The notes: a model not told the origin generated them from the sequence alone. Shown: positions 53,879 to 63,888, counted from the stretch's first letter. The stretch is 64,000 bases of DNA from Pseudomonas nitroreducens (GCF_024170165.1 NZ_JALJXP010000011.1:1-64000); one strand, 5' to 3'. Numbers and translations are program-made.

Positions 53879-54415
53879 TCAGAGTTCGCCGCGCAGGCGG
53901 TAGGTGCACAGGTTGTTGTCGCACTGGCCGCTGGGGTCCTGCCAGGCCAGCTGGATCAGCACGGCGGAGCTGGCGTCGTTGCTGCACGCGCCATCGGACT
54001 GACTGGGGCAGATGGTGAAGTCGGCGCTGAGGATCGCGCTGGTCACCGGCAACGTCGCCTGCACCGCCTGCAGCCAGCAGGCGAGGTCGGCCTTGGCCAC
54101 GTCGGAGCCGCCGTTGCCGCGCTCGCGGGTGGCGCAATCGCTGCGAGTGGTGGTGCTGAAGGCGCTGCCGGCGACCTTGTAGTAGGCCGAGCTGCTGCTG
54201 AACTGGTGGGTGGCGCTGAGGGCGTCCTTGGGGTTGCTGCGCATCTGCTCCAGCAACTGCTGGGCGAGCATGATCGCCTCGTTGCGCTGCACCGCATCCT
54301 GCGTGTAATGCAGGCTCTTGCCCTGCAGTGCCGCCATGCCCAGGGCGCCGACGCTGACCAGCAGCAGACTGATCAGCACTTCCAGCAGGCTGAAACCTCG
54401 GTCGGCGCGTCTCAT
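53879..54415 (-). CDS. pilV: Type IV pilus minor pilin PilV
   Basis: A 178-residue minor pilin starting MRRADRGFSLLEVLISLLLVSVGALGMAALQ, with Phe1 and Glu5 of the mature form and the PilV phrase SVGALGMAALQGKSL. C-terminal domain has four or more Cys (SDCATRE, LACWLQ, TICPS, GACSN, QCDNNLC). The ATG overlaps the fimU stop region by four bases. PilV with PilW, PilX, FimU and PilE primes pilus assembly. Confidence 0.91.
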   Translation of the reverse strand: MRRADRGFSLLEVLISLLLVSVGALGMAALQGKSLHYTQDAVQRNEAIMLAQQLLEQMRSNPKDALSATHQFSSSSAYYKVAGSAFSTTTRSDCATRERGNGGSDVAKADLACWLQAVQATLPVTSAILSADFTICPSQSDGACSNDASSAVLIQLAWQDPSGQCDNNLCTYRLRGEL

Positions 54416-54888
54416 GAAGAGCACTCCGTGGTGCTGCTGGTGATCTGTCCGCTGCTGGAAATGCTCAGCAGACGGCCGCTGCTGCTGCCGTTGCCGGGGC
54501 ACAGTCGGATGCTCTGCGCGGCGCCACTGAGCGTGCCGGCGGCGCGAAAGGTAAGGCTGCTGGCGCTGCCGGTCGCAGTGACCGCGCTGCCGCCGTTGAT
54601 GCCCTCGCTGCCGTACTGGCGCAGGGTTTCGCTGCTGGTGGCGACACTCAGTGCGCCAACCCAGTTGCCGCTTCCGGCAGTGACCGTCACCGTGCTGGCG
54701 CGGGTGATGGCCTCGCTGCGGGCGTATTGCAGCAGGTGGGCCAGTTCGCCACTGGCGGCTTCGACCTTGTTGCGCTGGATCAGGTCGCCGAACATCGGCG
54801 CGGCCAGGGTCGAGAGGATGGCCAGGACGGCCAGCGTGACCATCAGTTCGACCAGGGTGAAGCCTGGGCTTGGGGCATTGGCCGGCAT
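54412..54888 (-). CDS. fimU: Type IV pilus minor pilin FimU/GspH family
   Basis: A 158-residue minor pilin that heads the operon. Leader MPANAPSPG then FTLVELMVTLAVLAILSTLAAPMFGDLIQRNKVEAASGELAHLLQYARSEAI, the GspH/FimT/FimU pattern with Phe1 and Glu5; two Cys (LCPGNG, ECSS) near the C-terminus. FimU rather than FimT by its place directly before pilV; a separate fimT is not in the window. Promoter region lies in 54889-55080, where I see no clear sigma-70 or sigma-54 box. Confidence 0.87.
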   Translation of the reverse strand: MPANAPSPGFTLVELMVTLAVLAILSTLAAPMFGDLIQRNKVEAASGELAHLLQYARSEAITRASTVTVTAGSGNWVGALSVATSSETLRQYGSEGINGGSAVTATGSASSLTFRAAGTLSGAAQSIRLCPGNGSSSGRLLSISSSGQITSSTTECSS

Positions 54889-55082
54889 GGCGGGTTCCGA
54901 CGTTGAGCCGGAGATTCCCGGCGAATGCCGCGCAGGGATACGCGATGCGTGTATGGGGAATTTAGAGGCTGTGTATCAAGGCTGAGATAAAGGGGTGGGC
55001 GGTCGAATTGCGCGCATGAGTGGTCTGTCAGATGCCTGCGCCGCTGACGAGCCCGCGCCCCGATCCAGCCGGCTGACTACGT

Positions 55083-55143
55083 CGTAGGATGGCGTGGAGC
55101 GAAGCGATACCCATCGATCTCGCTGCGCTCCACCCATCCTGCA
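55083..55143. repeat. Dispersed intergenic repeat with inverted half
   Basis: CGTAGGATGGCGTGGAGCG at 55083, the second copy of the element at 14592, followed after a few bases by its inverted end CGCTCCACCCATCCTGC, so it can fold into a hairpin. The gap of 324 bases between fimU and mexW holds this and the mexW terminator; nothing else is visible. Confidence 0.72.
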
Positions 55144-55180
55144 AGGCAGCTCCGGATGTACCGGTGGCGGAGCTGCTCAA

Positions 55181-55212
55181 AGAAAAAGCCCCGCAGGTGC
55201 GGGGCTTTTTCT
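55181..55212 (-). terminator. Terminator of mexVW
   Basis: A 14-bp perfect stem AGAAAAAGCCCCGC/GCGGGGCTTTTTCT with loop AGGT. On the minus strand a T-run follows, directly after the mexW stop codon. Confidence 0.9.
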
Positions 55213-58200
55213 TCAGTGCGCCGGAGCCGGCACGGTGGCTTCGCCGGGCTTCTTGTCCGGATTGGCCAGCAGCGTATAGACGCAGGGCAGCACGAACAGG
55301 GTGAACAACGTGCCGACACTCATGCCGGTGGCGATCACCACACCGATGTCGAAGCGGCTCACCGCGCCGGCACCGGTGGCGAGCAGTAGCGGGATCACTC
55401 CGAGCACCATCGCGGCGGTGGTCATCAGCACGGGGCGCAGGCGGATCGCCGCGGCTTCCTCCACCGCCTCGCGTACCGACAGCCCGCGCTCATGGCGCAA
55501 CTGGTTGGCGAACTCGACGATGAGGATGCCGTGCTTGCTGATCAGCCCGATCAGCGTCACCAGGCCCACCTGGGTGTAGATGTTCAGGCTCGACAGGCCG
55601 AGGAACAGCGGGATCAGCGCGCCGCAGATCGACAGCGGCACGGTGACCATGATCACCAGCGGATCGCGGAAGCTCTCGAACTGCGCCGCCAGCACCAGGA
55701 AGATCACCGCCAGCGCCAGGGCGAAGGTGATCATCAGCGCACTGCCTTCCTGAACGAACTGCCGCGAGGCGCCGGCGTAGTCGAAGGAGAAGCCGCGCGG
55801 CGATTCCTGCTCGGCGATGCCGCGCACCGTGTCGATGGCCTCGCCCATGCTGACCATCGGCACGCCGGAGATGATCGCCGAGTTGAGCTGCTGGAACTGG
55901 TTGAGCTGGCGCGGGCGCGCGCGCTCGTGGAAGGTCACCAGGGTGGACAGCGAGACCAGCTGGCCACTCTGGCTCTTCACGTAGTAATTGTTCAGCCAGC
56001 CCGGGTTGTCGCGGTAGGCGCGCTCGACCTGGGCGATCACCTTGTAGCTGCGCCCGTCGATGGTGAAGCGGTTGATCTCGCCTTCACCCAGCAGCGCTCC
56101 CAGTGCGACGCCCAGATCCTGCATGGACACGCCCATCTGCGCGGCCTTGGCGCGGTCGATATCGACCACCAGCTCGGGCTTGTCGAAGGCCAGGTCGAGG
56201 TCGAGGAAGGCGAACTTGCCCGACTCTTCCGCGCGTTTCTTCACCCGCTCAGCCACCTGCAGCAGCGACTGGTAATCGCTGGCGGTGTTGATCACGAACT
56301 GGAACGGCAAGCCCTCGCCGGTGCCTGGCAGCGACGGCAGGTTGAAGCCGAAGATCTGCAGGCCGGGGATCTTGTCCAGCTCGCCCTGCACCGCGTGCAG
56401 CAGTTCCATCTGGCTGCGCTCACGTTCGTCCCAGGGCTTGAGCAGCATGCCGCCGATGCCGGTCTGCACGCCGTTGTAGCCGTTGATCTGGAACGCCGAA
56501 TAGTACTCGGGGAACTTGCGGAAGATGCCCTCGAACTCGGCGGTGTACTTCGACAGGTAGTCGAGGTTCGCCGTCTGCGGCGCGTTGGCCATGATGAAGA
56601 CGATGCCCTGGTCCTCCTCCGGCGCCAGTTCCTTGTGGGTGAACATCATCAGCAGCGGGATGATCGCCAGCACCAGCAGGGCGAAGACGATGACCACCGG
56701 GCGGCTGTTCAGGGTGCCGTGCAGGGCACGCTGGTAGCGCACCTTCAGGCCTTCGAAGATGAGGTCCAGGCGATGCGCCAGGCCGCTGGGGTTCTCGTCG
56801 TGGCGCAGCAGGCGCGAGCACATCATCGGCGACAGGGTCAGGGCGACGATGCCGGAGATGATCACCGCGCCGGCCAGGGTGAAGGCGAACTCCTTGAACA
56901 GCGCGCCGGTGAGGCCGCTGAGGAAACCGATGGGCGCGTACACGGCAGCCAGGGTAATGGTCATGGTCACCACCGGCACGGCGATTTCCCGCGCGCCTTC
57001 GATGGCGCCCTGGAACGGCGACTTGCCCTCCTCGATGTGGCGGTGGATGTTCTCCACCACCACGATGGCATCGTCCACCACCAGGCCGATGGCGAGCACC
57101 ATGGCCAGCAGCGTCAGCAGGTTGATCGAGTAGCCCATCACCTGCATGAAGAACAGTACGCCGATCATCGACAGCGGGATGGTCACCACCGGAATGATCA
57201 CCGAGCGGAACGCGCCGAGGAACAGGAATACCACCACGATGACGATCAGGATCGCCTCGCCGAGGGTCTTCACCACCTCGTCGATGGAGGCCTGGATGAA
57301 GCGCGTGGCGTCGTAGGCGATGGACACCTTCAGCCCCGGTGGCAGCTGTTCTTCCAGCTCCGGCATCTTGGCGCGGACTTCCTTGATCACGTCCAGCGGG
57401 TTGGAGCTGGGCGTGCCCTTGATGCCGATGTACACCGAGGGGATGCCGTTGAACGAGCTGACCGCGTCGTAGCTCGCCGCGCCCAGTTCGATGCGAGCCA
57501 CGTCACCCATCAGCACGCGGCGATCGCCGGCGGTCTTCAGCGGGATGGCGGCGAAGGCTTCCGGGGATTTCAGGTCGGTGGAGGCGTTCACCGAGGTGAC
57601 CACCAGTTCGCCCTTCACCTCGCCGGCGGCGGAGAGGAAGTTGTACTCGCGCACTGCGCTGGCCACGTCGCCGGCAGTGACGCCGTAGGCGGCCATCTTC
57701 ACCGGGTCCAGCCACAGGCGCATGGCGAACACCTGGTTGCCGAGGATCTCGGCTTCGGAGATGCCCGGCAGCGTGGCGAGCTTGGGCTGGATCACCCTCG
57801 ACAGGTAGTCGGTGATCTGCGGGTTGTTCATCTGCTCGCTGAAGAAGCTGATGTACATCAGCGCCGAGGCGTCGGCGGCTTCCTTGTCCAGCACCGGGTC
57901 TTCGGCGTCGGGCGGCAGCTGGGTCTTCACCTCGCCGATCTTCGACAGCAGCTCGGTGACCAGGCGATCGGAGTTGGCGCCGATGTGCGCGTAGATCGAG
58001 ATCACCGAGTAGTTCTGCCGGCTCACCGAGGTCATGTAGTCGATGCCTTCGGCGCTGGCGAGACTCTGCTGCAGCGGCTGGGTGATGTAGCCCTGGATGG
58101 TTTCGGCGTTGGCGCCGGCATAGAAGGTGGTGACGGTGATCAGCGCGTTTTCCATCTGCGGATACTCGCGGATCACCAGCTTGCTGAAGGCCTGCATGCC

Positions 58201-58269
58201 GAGCAGGACGATCAGCAGGCTGACCACGGTCGCCAGCACCGGGCGACGGATAAAGGGATCGGTGAACAT
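55213..58269 (-). CDS. mexW: RND efflux permease MexW
   Basis: A 1018-residue RND (HAE-1) proton-driven multidrug pump of the inner membrane. Twelve helices with two large periplasmic loops. The proton relay is present: adjacent Asps in AIGLVVDDAIVVVENIHRH (about residue 405) and Lys in LIGLISKHGILIVEF (near 935). The start DPFIRRPVLATVVSLLIVLLG and the length match MexW of P. aeruginosa. The symbol also rests on the neighbours: adaptor gene before it, DUF1513 and imelysin genes after the MCP, as PA4370-PA4375. MexVW has no outer-membrane channel gene of its own and in P. aeruginosa uses OprM. Confidence 0.88.
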   Translation of the reverse strand: MFTDPFIRRPVLATVVSLLIVLLGMQAFSKLVIREYPQMENALITVTTFYAGANAETIQGYITQPLQQSLASAEGIDYMTSVSRQNYSVISIYAHIGANSDRLVTELLSKIGEVKTQLPPDAEDPVLDKEAADASALMYISFFSEQMNNPQITDYLSRVIQPKLATLPGISEAEILGNQVFAMRLWLDPVKMAAYGVTAGDVASAVREYNFLSAAGEVKGELVVTSVNASTDLKSPEAFAAIPLKTAGDRRVLMGDVARIELGAASYDAVSSFNGIPSVYIGIKGTPSSNPLDVIKEVRAKMPELEEQLPPGLKVSIAYDATRFIQASIDEVVKTLGEAILIVIVVVFLFLGAFRSVIIPVVTIPLSMIGVLFFMQVMGYSINLLTLLAMVLAIGLVVDDAIVVVENIHRHIEEGKSPFQGAIEGAREIAVPVVTMTITLAAVYAPIGFLSGLTGALFKEFAFTLAGAVIISGIVALTLSPMMCSRLLRHDENPSGLAHRLDLIFEGLKVRYQRALHGTLNSRPVVIVFALLVLAIIPLLMMFTHKELAPEEDQGIVFIMANAPQTANLDYLSKYTAEFEGIFRKFPEYYSAFQINGYNGVQTGIGGMLLKPWDERERSQMELLHAVQGELDKIPGLQIFGFNLPSLPGTGEGLPFQFVINTASDYQSLLQVAERVKKRAEESGKFAFLDLDLAFDKPELVVDIDRAKAAQMGVSMQDLGVALGALLGEGEINRFTIDGRSYKVIAQVERAYRDNPGWLNNYYVKSQSGQLVSLSTLVTFHERARPRQLNQFQQLNSAIISGVPMVSMGEAIDTVRGIAEQESPRGFSFDYAGASRQFVQEGSALMITFALALAVIFLVLAAQFESFRDPLVIMVTVPLSICGALIPLFLGLSSLNIYTQVGLVTLIGLISKHGILIVEFANQLRHERGLSVREAVEEAAAIRLRPVLMTTAAMVLGVIPLLLATGAGAVSRFDIGVVIATGMSVGTLFTLFVLPCVYTLLANPDKKPGEATVPAPAH

Positions 58270-58353
58270 AGCTCAATCCTTTAATGCGGACCCCTGCCGG
58301 ATGACGGCGGGGTCTGTTGGCGCGCCACATCGAGTGACGCGCCGGCTATGCGA

Positions 58354-59475
58354 TTACTGCGGGTCCTTGACGATGGCCACGGCGGTGCCGTTGTCCAGCT
58401 TGAGCTGGCCGGAGGTCACCACTTCTTCGCCGGCCTTCAGGCCTTCGAGGATCACCACGCTGCCTTCGCGGCGTTCGCCGGTCTTCACGAAGCGGCGTTC
58501 GACGTCCAGCTTTGGCGCCTTGTCGTCGGTTTTGGCGTCGTCCGCTTTCTCACCCTCCTTCGGCTTGTGCGGCACCACCACGTACACCGAGTTGCCATAC
58601 AGGGTGAAGGCCACGGCAGTCTCGGGTACCACGACCCGCGGCGCACTGTCCGGCAGCTGCACTTCGAGGTTGGCGAACATGCCCGGCAGCAGTTTGCCGT
58701 CGGGGTTGGCCAGGCTGGCGCGGACCAGCAGGTTGCGCGTCTGGTTGTCCACCCGCGGGCTGATGGCGTCGATCTGCGCGTCGAAGCTCTGGCCCGGATA
58801 GGCCGCCACGCGCACCACGACTTTCTGCCCGCGCTTGAGCAGCGGGAAGTCCTGTTCGGGGAGGAAGAAGTCCACCTGCAGGGTCGTCAGGTCCTGCAGG
58901 GTGACGATCTCGGTGCCGGGGGAGACGTAGTCGCCGACGTCCACCTGACGGATGCCGATGGTGCCGGAGAAGGGCGCGAGGATGCGCTTCTTGTCCAGGC
59001 TCGCCTTGAGCTGCGCAACGGTAGCGGTGGAGCGGTTCAGCTGGGCGGCGAGGCGGTCGTAGTCACTTTTGGAGATGGCCTGGCGGTCGATCAGGCTGCG
59101 GCCGCGTTCGTACTCGACCTTGGCCAGGCCAAGGTCGGCTTCGGCGCTGCGCAGGGTGGCCTGTTCGACGTCGGATTCCAGCTCCACGACGGGCTGGCCG
59201 ATCCTGATCTTGTCGCCGGAGACGAACTGCACCGCGCTGACCGTGCCGGAGACTTCGGCGGTCAGGGTCACGCCCTGGATGGCGCGCAGGGTGCCGATGG
59301 CCTGCAGACGGCTCTGCCAGTCGCGTTGTTCGGCCTGGGCGGCATTCACGCTCACTGGCGGACGCGGCGCCGAGAACATGGCGATCTGTTTCTTGATGGA
59401 GAGGTATTTCGAGCCGGCGAGCACCGCAACGATGACGGCAACTACGCCCAGCATGATCAGCATGCGGCGCAACAT
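58354..59475 (-). CDS. mexV: RND efflux adaptor MexV (membrane fusion protein)
   Basis: A 373-residue periplasmic adaptor linking MexW to an outer-membrane channel. One N-terminal membrane segment (LIMLGVVAVIVAVLAG) rather than a lipobox. Lipoyl/barrel-sandwich pieces are AIGTLRAIQGVTLTAEVSGTV near 65 and KRILAPFSGTIGIRQVDVGDYV near 165; between them a short helical hairpin (about 95-155). Beta-barrel then membrane-proximal domain follow. The start at 59475 has AGGAAG before it; the longer open frame from 59529 adds an Arg-rich stretch. 84 bases to mexW; no regulator gene is adjacent. Confidence 0.87.
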   Translation of the reverse strand: MLRRMLIMLGVVAVIVAVLAGSKYLSIKKQIAMFSAPRPPVSVNAAQAEQRDWQSRLQAIGTLRAIQGVTLTAEVSGTVSAVQFVSGDKIRIGQPVVELESDVEQATLRSAEADLGLAKVEYERGRSLIDRQAISKSDYDRLAAQLNRSTATVAQLKASLDKKRILAPFSGTIGIRQVDVGDYVSPGTEIVTLQDLTTLQVDFFLPEQDFPLLKRGQKVVVRVAAYPGQSFDAQIDAISPRVDNQTRNLLVRASLANPDGKLLPGMFANLEVQLPDSAPRVVVPETAVAFTLYGNSVYVVVPHKPKEGEKADDAKTDDKAPKLDVERRFVKTGERREGSVVILEGLKAGEEVVTSGQLKLDNGTAVAIVKDPQ

Positions 59476-59765
59476 CTTCCTGTTCCTTGGTACGTGCCTG
59501 GCAGCAATCGGGCGCGATCGCTCGCCCACTATTTGCCGGGCGGCCTTCCGTTCGCGCAGATATCGATCAGGCTTTGAAGCCGATACGGGGGACGCCCCAT
59601 TGCGGGGCGGAATTGCGCACCTTATGCCTGAATGCGCGGCGAGTCAAAGGGCTGCGATTACAAGAGGTTTCCCACGAAAAGTAAGGTTGTTTGCGGCAGA
59701 TACGCGCTGAATCGGTGCAGCAGACGGAGCCGGGAAGGAGGCCACATCCATGTGGCGCAGGAGGA

Positions 59766-61391
59766 TCAGGCGCTGAGCTTGCGGGTGACGTCCGCCAGTT
59801 CGCCGGAGAGGCCGTGCAGGTGACGGCTGGCGCCCTGGGTGCGCACCACGTTTTCCTCGTTGGTGGCGCCAATGGCGGTGATCTCGGTGAGGTTGCGCGA
59901 GATGTCCTCGGCGACCGAGGTCTGTTCCTCGGCGGCGGTGGCGATCTGGCGGTTCATGTCGCGGATCGCTTCCACGGCATGGGTGATGCTGCGCAGCACT
60001 TCGCCGGCCTGGGTGACGCGCTCCACGCCCTGTTCGCTGCGGGTCTGGCCGCTCTCGATGGCGCGCAGGGCGTTGACCGAGCCGGTCTGCACGGTGTCGA
60101 TGATCTGGTGGATCTCCGCGGTGGACTCGGCGGTGCGCTGGGCCAGGGTACGGACCTCGTCGGCGACCACGGCGAAACCACGGCCGGCTTCACCGGCGCG
60201 GGCGGCCTCGATGGCGGCGTTGAGCGCCAGCAGGTTGGTCTGGTCGGCGATGCCGCGGATCACTTCGAGCACCTTGCCGATGCGCCCGCTGTCGCTCTCC
60301 AGGCGGCGGATGACTTCGGCGGTGTTGGCGATCTCGTTGCTCATCTCGGTGATGGTGACGATGGTGGTCTTCATCACTTCGCCGCCCTGCTGGGCGTGCT
60401 GGTCGGCATCGTCCGCGGCGCGCGCGGCGTCGGAGGCGTGGCGGGCGACTTCCTGGGCGGTGGCGGACATTTCGTGCATCGCCGTGGCCACCTGGTCGGT
60501 ACGCGAGAACTGCTCGCGGGTGCCCTCGGCCATCAGGGTGGCGATGGCATTCAGTTCGCCGCTGGCGGTGTCCAGTTCGGTGGTGCTGTGCTTGAGGCGG
60601 GTGAAGGTCTCGGCCAGGAAGTCGCGCAGGGTGTTGGCGGCGCGGGCCAGGCGGCCCAGTTCGTCGCGGCGGCTGGCGTCGACGCGCTCGCCGAAGTTGC
60701 CTTCGCTGAGCTGGGCGATGTGCTCGATCAGGCGGGCGATCGGGCCGATCAGGTTGCGGTTGACCAGCCACAGGCTGAGCAGGCCCAGCGCGATGCCGGA
60801 GATCAGCAGGATCAGGCTGCCGCTGATGACGGTGCCATGGGCGCTCTCGGAAATGCTCTGGGCTTCTTGCTGGGCGTCGCGGTGCAGACTCTCCACCAGG
60901 GCGGCCATCTGGTCGCTGGCGGCGCGGTCGATGCCTTTCACCGCGGCATCTCCGGCGCGCGGGTCGCTGCCGGCGGCGAGGTAGGCGTCACGGCCCTTGC
61001 GGTAGGCCTGGCCGAGCTGGCGGTGTTCATCGCGCAGTCGGCTGACCTGGGCCTTGAGCTGCGGCTCGTCGGTGGCGTTCTGCTCCAGGCGGCCGAGCAC
61101 ATCCTGCACGGCGCGCTCCTGATCCTCGAACTGGCCCCAGTACTTGCTCAGGTCGGCCGGCTGCTGGCCGCGCAGCAGGACGTTCTTCCATTCCTGCACC
61201 TGGATCTTGAAGGCGAGGTTGGCCTGGTCGACCAGCTGCGAGGATTGCAGCGGGCCGTCCAGCAGGCGCTGGTAGGCGCCGACGCTGCCGGAGAGGAAGT
61301 GGAAGCAGGCGAGGGCGATCAGCAGCACGAGCAGCAGGCTGCCGCCCAGCAGCGAGAGTATCTGGGTACGCAGGGAAGTGTTGGGGGACAT
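59766..61391 (-). CDS. Methyl-accepting chemotaxis protein
   Basis: A 541-residue chemoreceptor. First membrane helix at about 9-30 ([19 protein letters not shown]), a periplasmic four-helix-bundle-like sensor (31-185), second helix at about 190-212 ([20 protein letters not shown]), a HAMP domain to about 265, and a cytoplasmic signalling domain with the CheA/CheW hairpin tip [34 protein letters not shown] near 385-420. No C-terminal CheR-docking pentapeptide. Ligand unknown. Sits between mexVW and the DUF1513/imelysin cluster and is divergent from neither. Confidence 0.92.
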   Translation of the reverse strand: MSPNTSLRTQILSLLGGSLLLVLLIALACFHFLSGSVGAYQRLLDGPLQSSQLVDQANLAFKIQVQEWKNVLLRGQQPADLSKYWGQFEDQERAVQDVLGRLEQNATDEPQLKAQVSRLRDEHRQLGQAYRKGRDAYLAAGSDPRAGDAAVKGIDRAASDQMAALVESLHRDAQQEAQSISESAHGTVISGSLILLISGIALGLLSLWLVNRNLIGPIARLIEHIAQLSEGNFGERVDASRRDELGRLARAANTLRDFLAETFTRLKHSTTELDTASGELNAIATLMAEGTREQFSRTDQVATAMHEMSATAQEVARHASDAARAADDADQHAQQGGEVMKTTIVTITEMSNEIANTAEVIRRLESDSGRIGKVLEVIRGIADQTNLLALNAAIEAARAGEAGRGFAVVADEVRTLAQRTAESTAEIHQIIDTVQTGSVNALRAIESGQTRSEQGVERVTQAGEVLRSITHAVEAIRDMNRQIATAAEEQTSVAEDISRNLTEITAIGATNEENVVRTQGASRHLHGLSGELADVTRKLSA

Positions 61392-61542
61392 CTTGTTTAC
61401 GCCTCTAAGACGCAGGGTGGGAATCGGTCAGCCTTTGCATCGGCCGCATGGCAGTCTTCCTGAGGCCAGGGAGACGAGTGGTAGGGGTTTCCGGGCGCTC
61501 TGGTACGGGCGTTCTGGCTTGATGCACTGGGTTGTTGTTTAC

Positions 61543-61623
61543 GTAGGAGCGGATTCATCCGCGATCGCTATCCGGCGGCTCCGAGCAAGTCGGTTGACCA
61601 TCGCGGACGGAGTCCGCTCCTAC
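61543..61623. repeat. Divergent REP element pair
   Basis: GTAGGAGCGGATTCATCCGCG at 61543 and its inverted form ending AGTCCGCTCCTAC at 61623. Related to the other REPs at their ends but with a different centre (GGATTCATCC). In the 316-base gap between the MCP and DUF1513 genes. Confidence 0.75.
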
Positions 61624-61649
61624 GGCAATCCAGAGGACGGAGCAGAACT

Positions 61650-61695
61650 GTAGGAGCGCGCCATGCGCGCGATCGCGGGCATGGCCCGCTCCTGC
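61650..61695. repeat. Divergent REP element pair, second
   Basis: GTAGGAGCGCGCCATGCGCGCG followed closely by its inverted form ending GGCCCGCTCCTGC. It lies 27 bases from the previous pair, and immediately before the DUF1513 stop codon. Confidence 0.72.
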
Positions 61696-61707
61696 AGGAC
61701 GTTCGGT

Positions 61708-62802
61708 TCAGGCCAGGTGCAGGTGGTTGTCCCAGAAGGCCGGGGGCAGTTCCAGCGGCGTGCCGGCGATGCGTTCGCTGCGGCAGTCGTAGACGCGACA
61801 ACGGCCCTGGCCGGAGGTGACGACGAAGCCGTCCTTCACCGCGCCGACGCCGGCACAGTCGGGCAGCGGCGCGTCCAGCCGCACGGCGCCAGTATCCAGG
61901 TCCCAGATGAAGAAGCGGTTACCGCGCGGAGCGGTGAGGGCGACCAGGCGCAGCTCGTCGTGCACGGCGACGCTGGCGGTGTACTGGGTCATCGCCAGGC
62001 GCTGTTCGTCGGCCAGCGGGAAGGCCTGGAAGGCCTCGCCGGGCCGCTTGATGGCGAGCAGGTCGGCGCGGTCATGGGAGTCGCCCATGTACTGCTGGCC
62101 AGCGACTATGGTGCCGTCCGCGGCGATGGCCAGGTGGCGCACGCTGTTCATCTGCTGCGGCAGGGTTTCCTTGGAGATCAGCGTGCCATCGCGCTGCATC
62201 AGCACCAGGCTCGGCTCCATGGCGTCGAGGTTCATCTCCACGCGGCTTTCGGCTTCGGTGCGGATGCCGCCGTTGGCCACTACCAGGGTTTCGCCGTCGG
62301 GCATCCAGGACACCTGGTGCGGGCCCAGGCCGTGGGTGGACACCTCGCCGGTGTGGCTCAGGCGCTCGCCATCGAAACGGTACACACCAAGCAGGCCGCG
62401 GCCCGGATCGGTGGTGTCGTTCTCGGTGGCGTAGAGCCACTCGCCGTCCTGGTGCCACACGCCGTGGCCATAGAAGTGGCGGTCGCTCTGCGAGTCGAGG
62501 GTCTGCAGCAGGCGGCCGTCGTTGAGGTCGATCAGGTAGCTGTGCCGGCCCGGGCGGCGGGCGACGAACAGCGCCAGCGGAAGGCTGGGATGTTGCACCA
62601 CGTCGTGGCAGCGCAGGCCGACCTCGGTGGCGAAGGCGCAGCTGCCGTCCAGGCGATAGCCCACGGCGTAGTGCTTGCCATCCGCGTCGTCACGGGCGGA
62701 CAGCACCAGGGGCTCCTTGCCCTTGCGTGACAGCGTCCAGCCGCCGAAGGTCAGGGCGCCGAGCAGCAGGCTGCCCAGGCCGATCACGTGACGTCGCAAC
62801 AT
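61708..62802 (-). CDS. DUF1513 beta-propeller protein, Tat- or Sec-exported
   Basis: A 364-residue DUF1513 protein. It begins MLRRHVIGLGSLLLGALTFGGW; the Arg-Arg before the hydrophobic stretch resembles a Tat signal. The body is repeated beta sequence as in a seven-bladed propeller (HGLGPHQVSWMPDGETLVVANGG, then VRHLAIAADGTIVAGQQYM). ATG at 62802 is preceded by GAGGTG; a GTG at 62811 is an alternative. In Pseudomonas it is co-located with imelysin and di-heme genes, suggesting an iron or redox role in the periplasm; function unproven. 24 bases from the imelysin gene. Confidence 0.85.
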   Translation of the reverse strand: MLRRHVIGLGSLLLGALTFGGWTLSRKGKEPLVLSARDDADGKHYAVGYRLDGSCAFATEVGLRCHDVVQHPSLPLALFVARRPGRHSYLIDLNDGRLLQTLDSQSDRHFYGHGVWHQDGEWLYATENDTTDPGRGLLGVYRFDGERLSHTGEVSTHGLGPHQVSWMPDGETLVVANGGIRTEAESRVEMNLDAMEPSLVLMQRDGTLISKETLPQQMNSVRHLAIAADGTIVAGQQYMGDSHDRADLLAIKRPGEAFQAFPLADEQRLAMTQYTASVAVHDELRLVALTAPRGNRFFIWDLDTGAVRLDAPLPDCAGVGAVKDGFVVTSGQGRCRVYDCRSERIAGTPLELPPAFWDNHLHLA

Positions 62803-62826
62803 GGCTTGCACCTCGTTCGCTCTCTA

Positions 62827-63888
62827 TCAGTCGCCGTCGTTGGCGTTGAACCCTAGCTGCACGCCGAGCGCTTTCGCCAGGTCGCCTTCGTGCAGGCGAT
62901 GGACAACGTTCAGGCTGTCATACAGCTCGTTCAGCTGCTTGAGGCCGGCTTCGTCCTTGAGCAGTTCGCTGAGCGGTTTGTTGATCGCCTTCAGCTTGCC
63001 GTGGACGTCGGCGTAGGCCGCGTCGATCTTGCCGGCCAGGTCTTTCTGTTCGGCCGGCAGCAGGGCGCGCAGGCCCTTCTTGTCGGTGCCGTCCCACAGT
63101 GCCTGGGCGCCTGTCAGGCTGGAGTCCAGGCTCGCGAGCGACATGTCGCTGCGCCAACCTTCAGCCTGGAACGGCTGTGGGATGCCCTTGCTCTGGCGGC
63201 CCAGCGGGGTGCCGAGTTTCTTCTTCAGCATGTCCAGCGCGGTGACCTGCACCCGCAGCAGCTCGGCGATGGCCTCGTGGGCGTCGGCGTAGCGCTCGTT
63301 GGGGAACTTGGAGAGCTGGGCGAGCATGCCGCCGTCCTGCTTCCACTGCGCCAGAATGCTCTCCGCCAGGGCCTGCTGGTGGCTGCCGATGGCTTCCAGC
63401 AGCGGGCAGTAGCGCGCCTTGGTCTCGGCGTTGGCGAGGTCGATCCTGGCGTCGTAGAGGATGTATTCGTAGGCGGTCAGGCCCTGGACCACAACGCTGG
63501 ATTTATCCAGGGTCGCCGGGGAAATCGCGTTGCCGCTGTTGAGCAGCTGCTCGACCTGGCGCGCCACGAGGTTCTTCTTGTCCGGCCAGAACTGTACCTG
63601 CCAGGAGCGGTTGCCCTCGGCCAACGGGCCGACCAGCAGCGGCTGCAGCTCGGCCCAGGCTTTCTGCGCGGCCATGAAGTCGGCGCGGGCCTTGGTCAGG
63701 TCTTCCTTGCCCTGGCAGTAGGCCAGGGCGCTGGCGGCCAGCGCGCGGTCGGCGTCGACCCAGCGGCTGTACGTCGGCAGGATCACCTGCTGGGCCAGCG
63801 TGGCGCTGGTGGTGGCCTGCGGGTCGGTGGGCGAGCAGGCACCCAGGGCGATGGCGAGGCTGGTGATCAGCAGTCGGGGGCGGAACAT
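62827..63888 (-). CDS. Imelysin-family (M75/EfeO-like) lipoprotein
   Basis: A 353-residue lipoprotein. Lipobox ALGAC places the lipidated Cys at residue 18. The helical body is an imelysin-like fold (Pfam peptidase_M75): QKAWAELQPLLVGPLAEG, GLTAYEYILYD and a C-terminal repeat of the same kind (ALWDGTDKKGLRALLPA, LSELLKDEAGLKQLNELY). The related EfeO protein binds iron. No GxHxxE metal site is obvious, so a scaffolding or binding role is more likely than proteolysis. Neighbours are DUF1513 and the di-heme oxidoreductase. Confidence 0.88.
   Translation of the reverse strand: MFRPRLLITSLAIALGACSPTDPQATTSATLAQQVILPTYSRWVDADRALAASALAYCQGKEDLTKARADFMAAQKAWAELQPLLVGPLAEGNRSWQVQFWPDKKNLVARQVEQLLNSGNAISPATLDKSSVVVQGLTAYEYILYDARIDLANAETKARYCPLLEAIGSHQQALAESILAQWKQDGGMLAQLSKFPNERYADAHEAIAELLRVQVTALDMLKKKLGTPLGRQSKGIPQPFQAEGWRSDMSLASLDSSLTGAQALWDGTDKKGLRALLPAEQKDLAGKIDAAYADVHGKLKAINKPLSELLKDEAGLKQLNELYDSLNVVHRLHEGDLAKALGVQLGFNANDGD

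Noticed and set aside
55492-58284. Long plus-strand frame opposite mexW
   Set aside because: His-, Asp- and Gln-rich shadow of the RND gene, which has the proton-relay residues on the minus strand.
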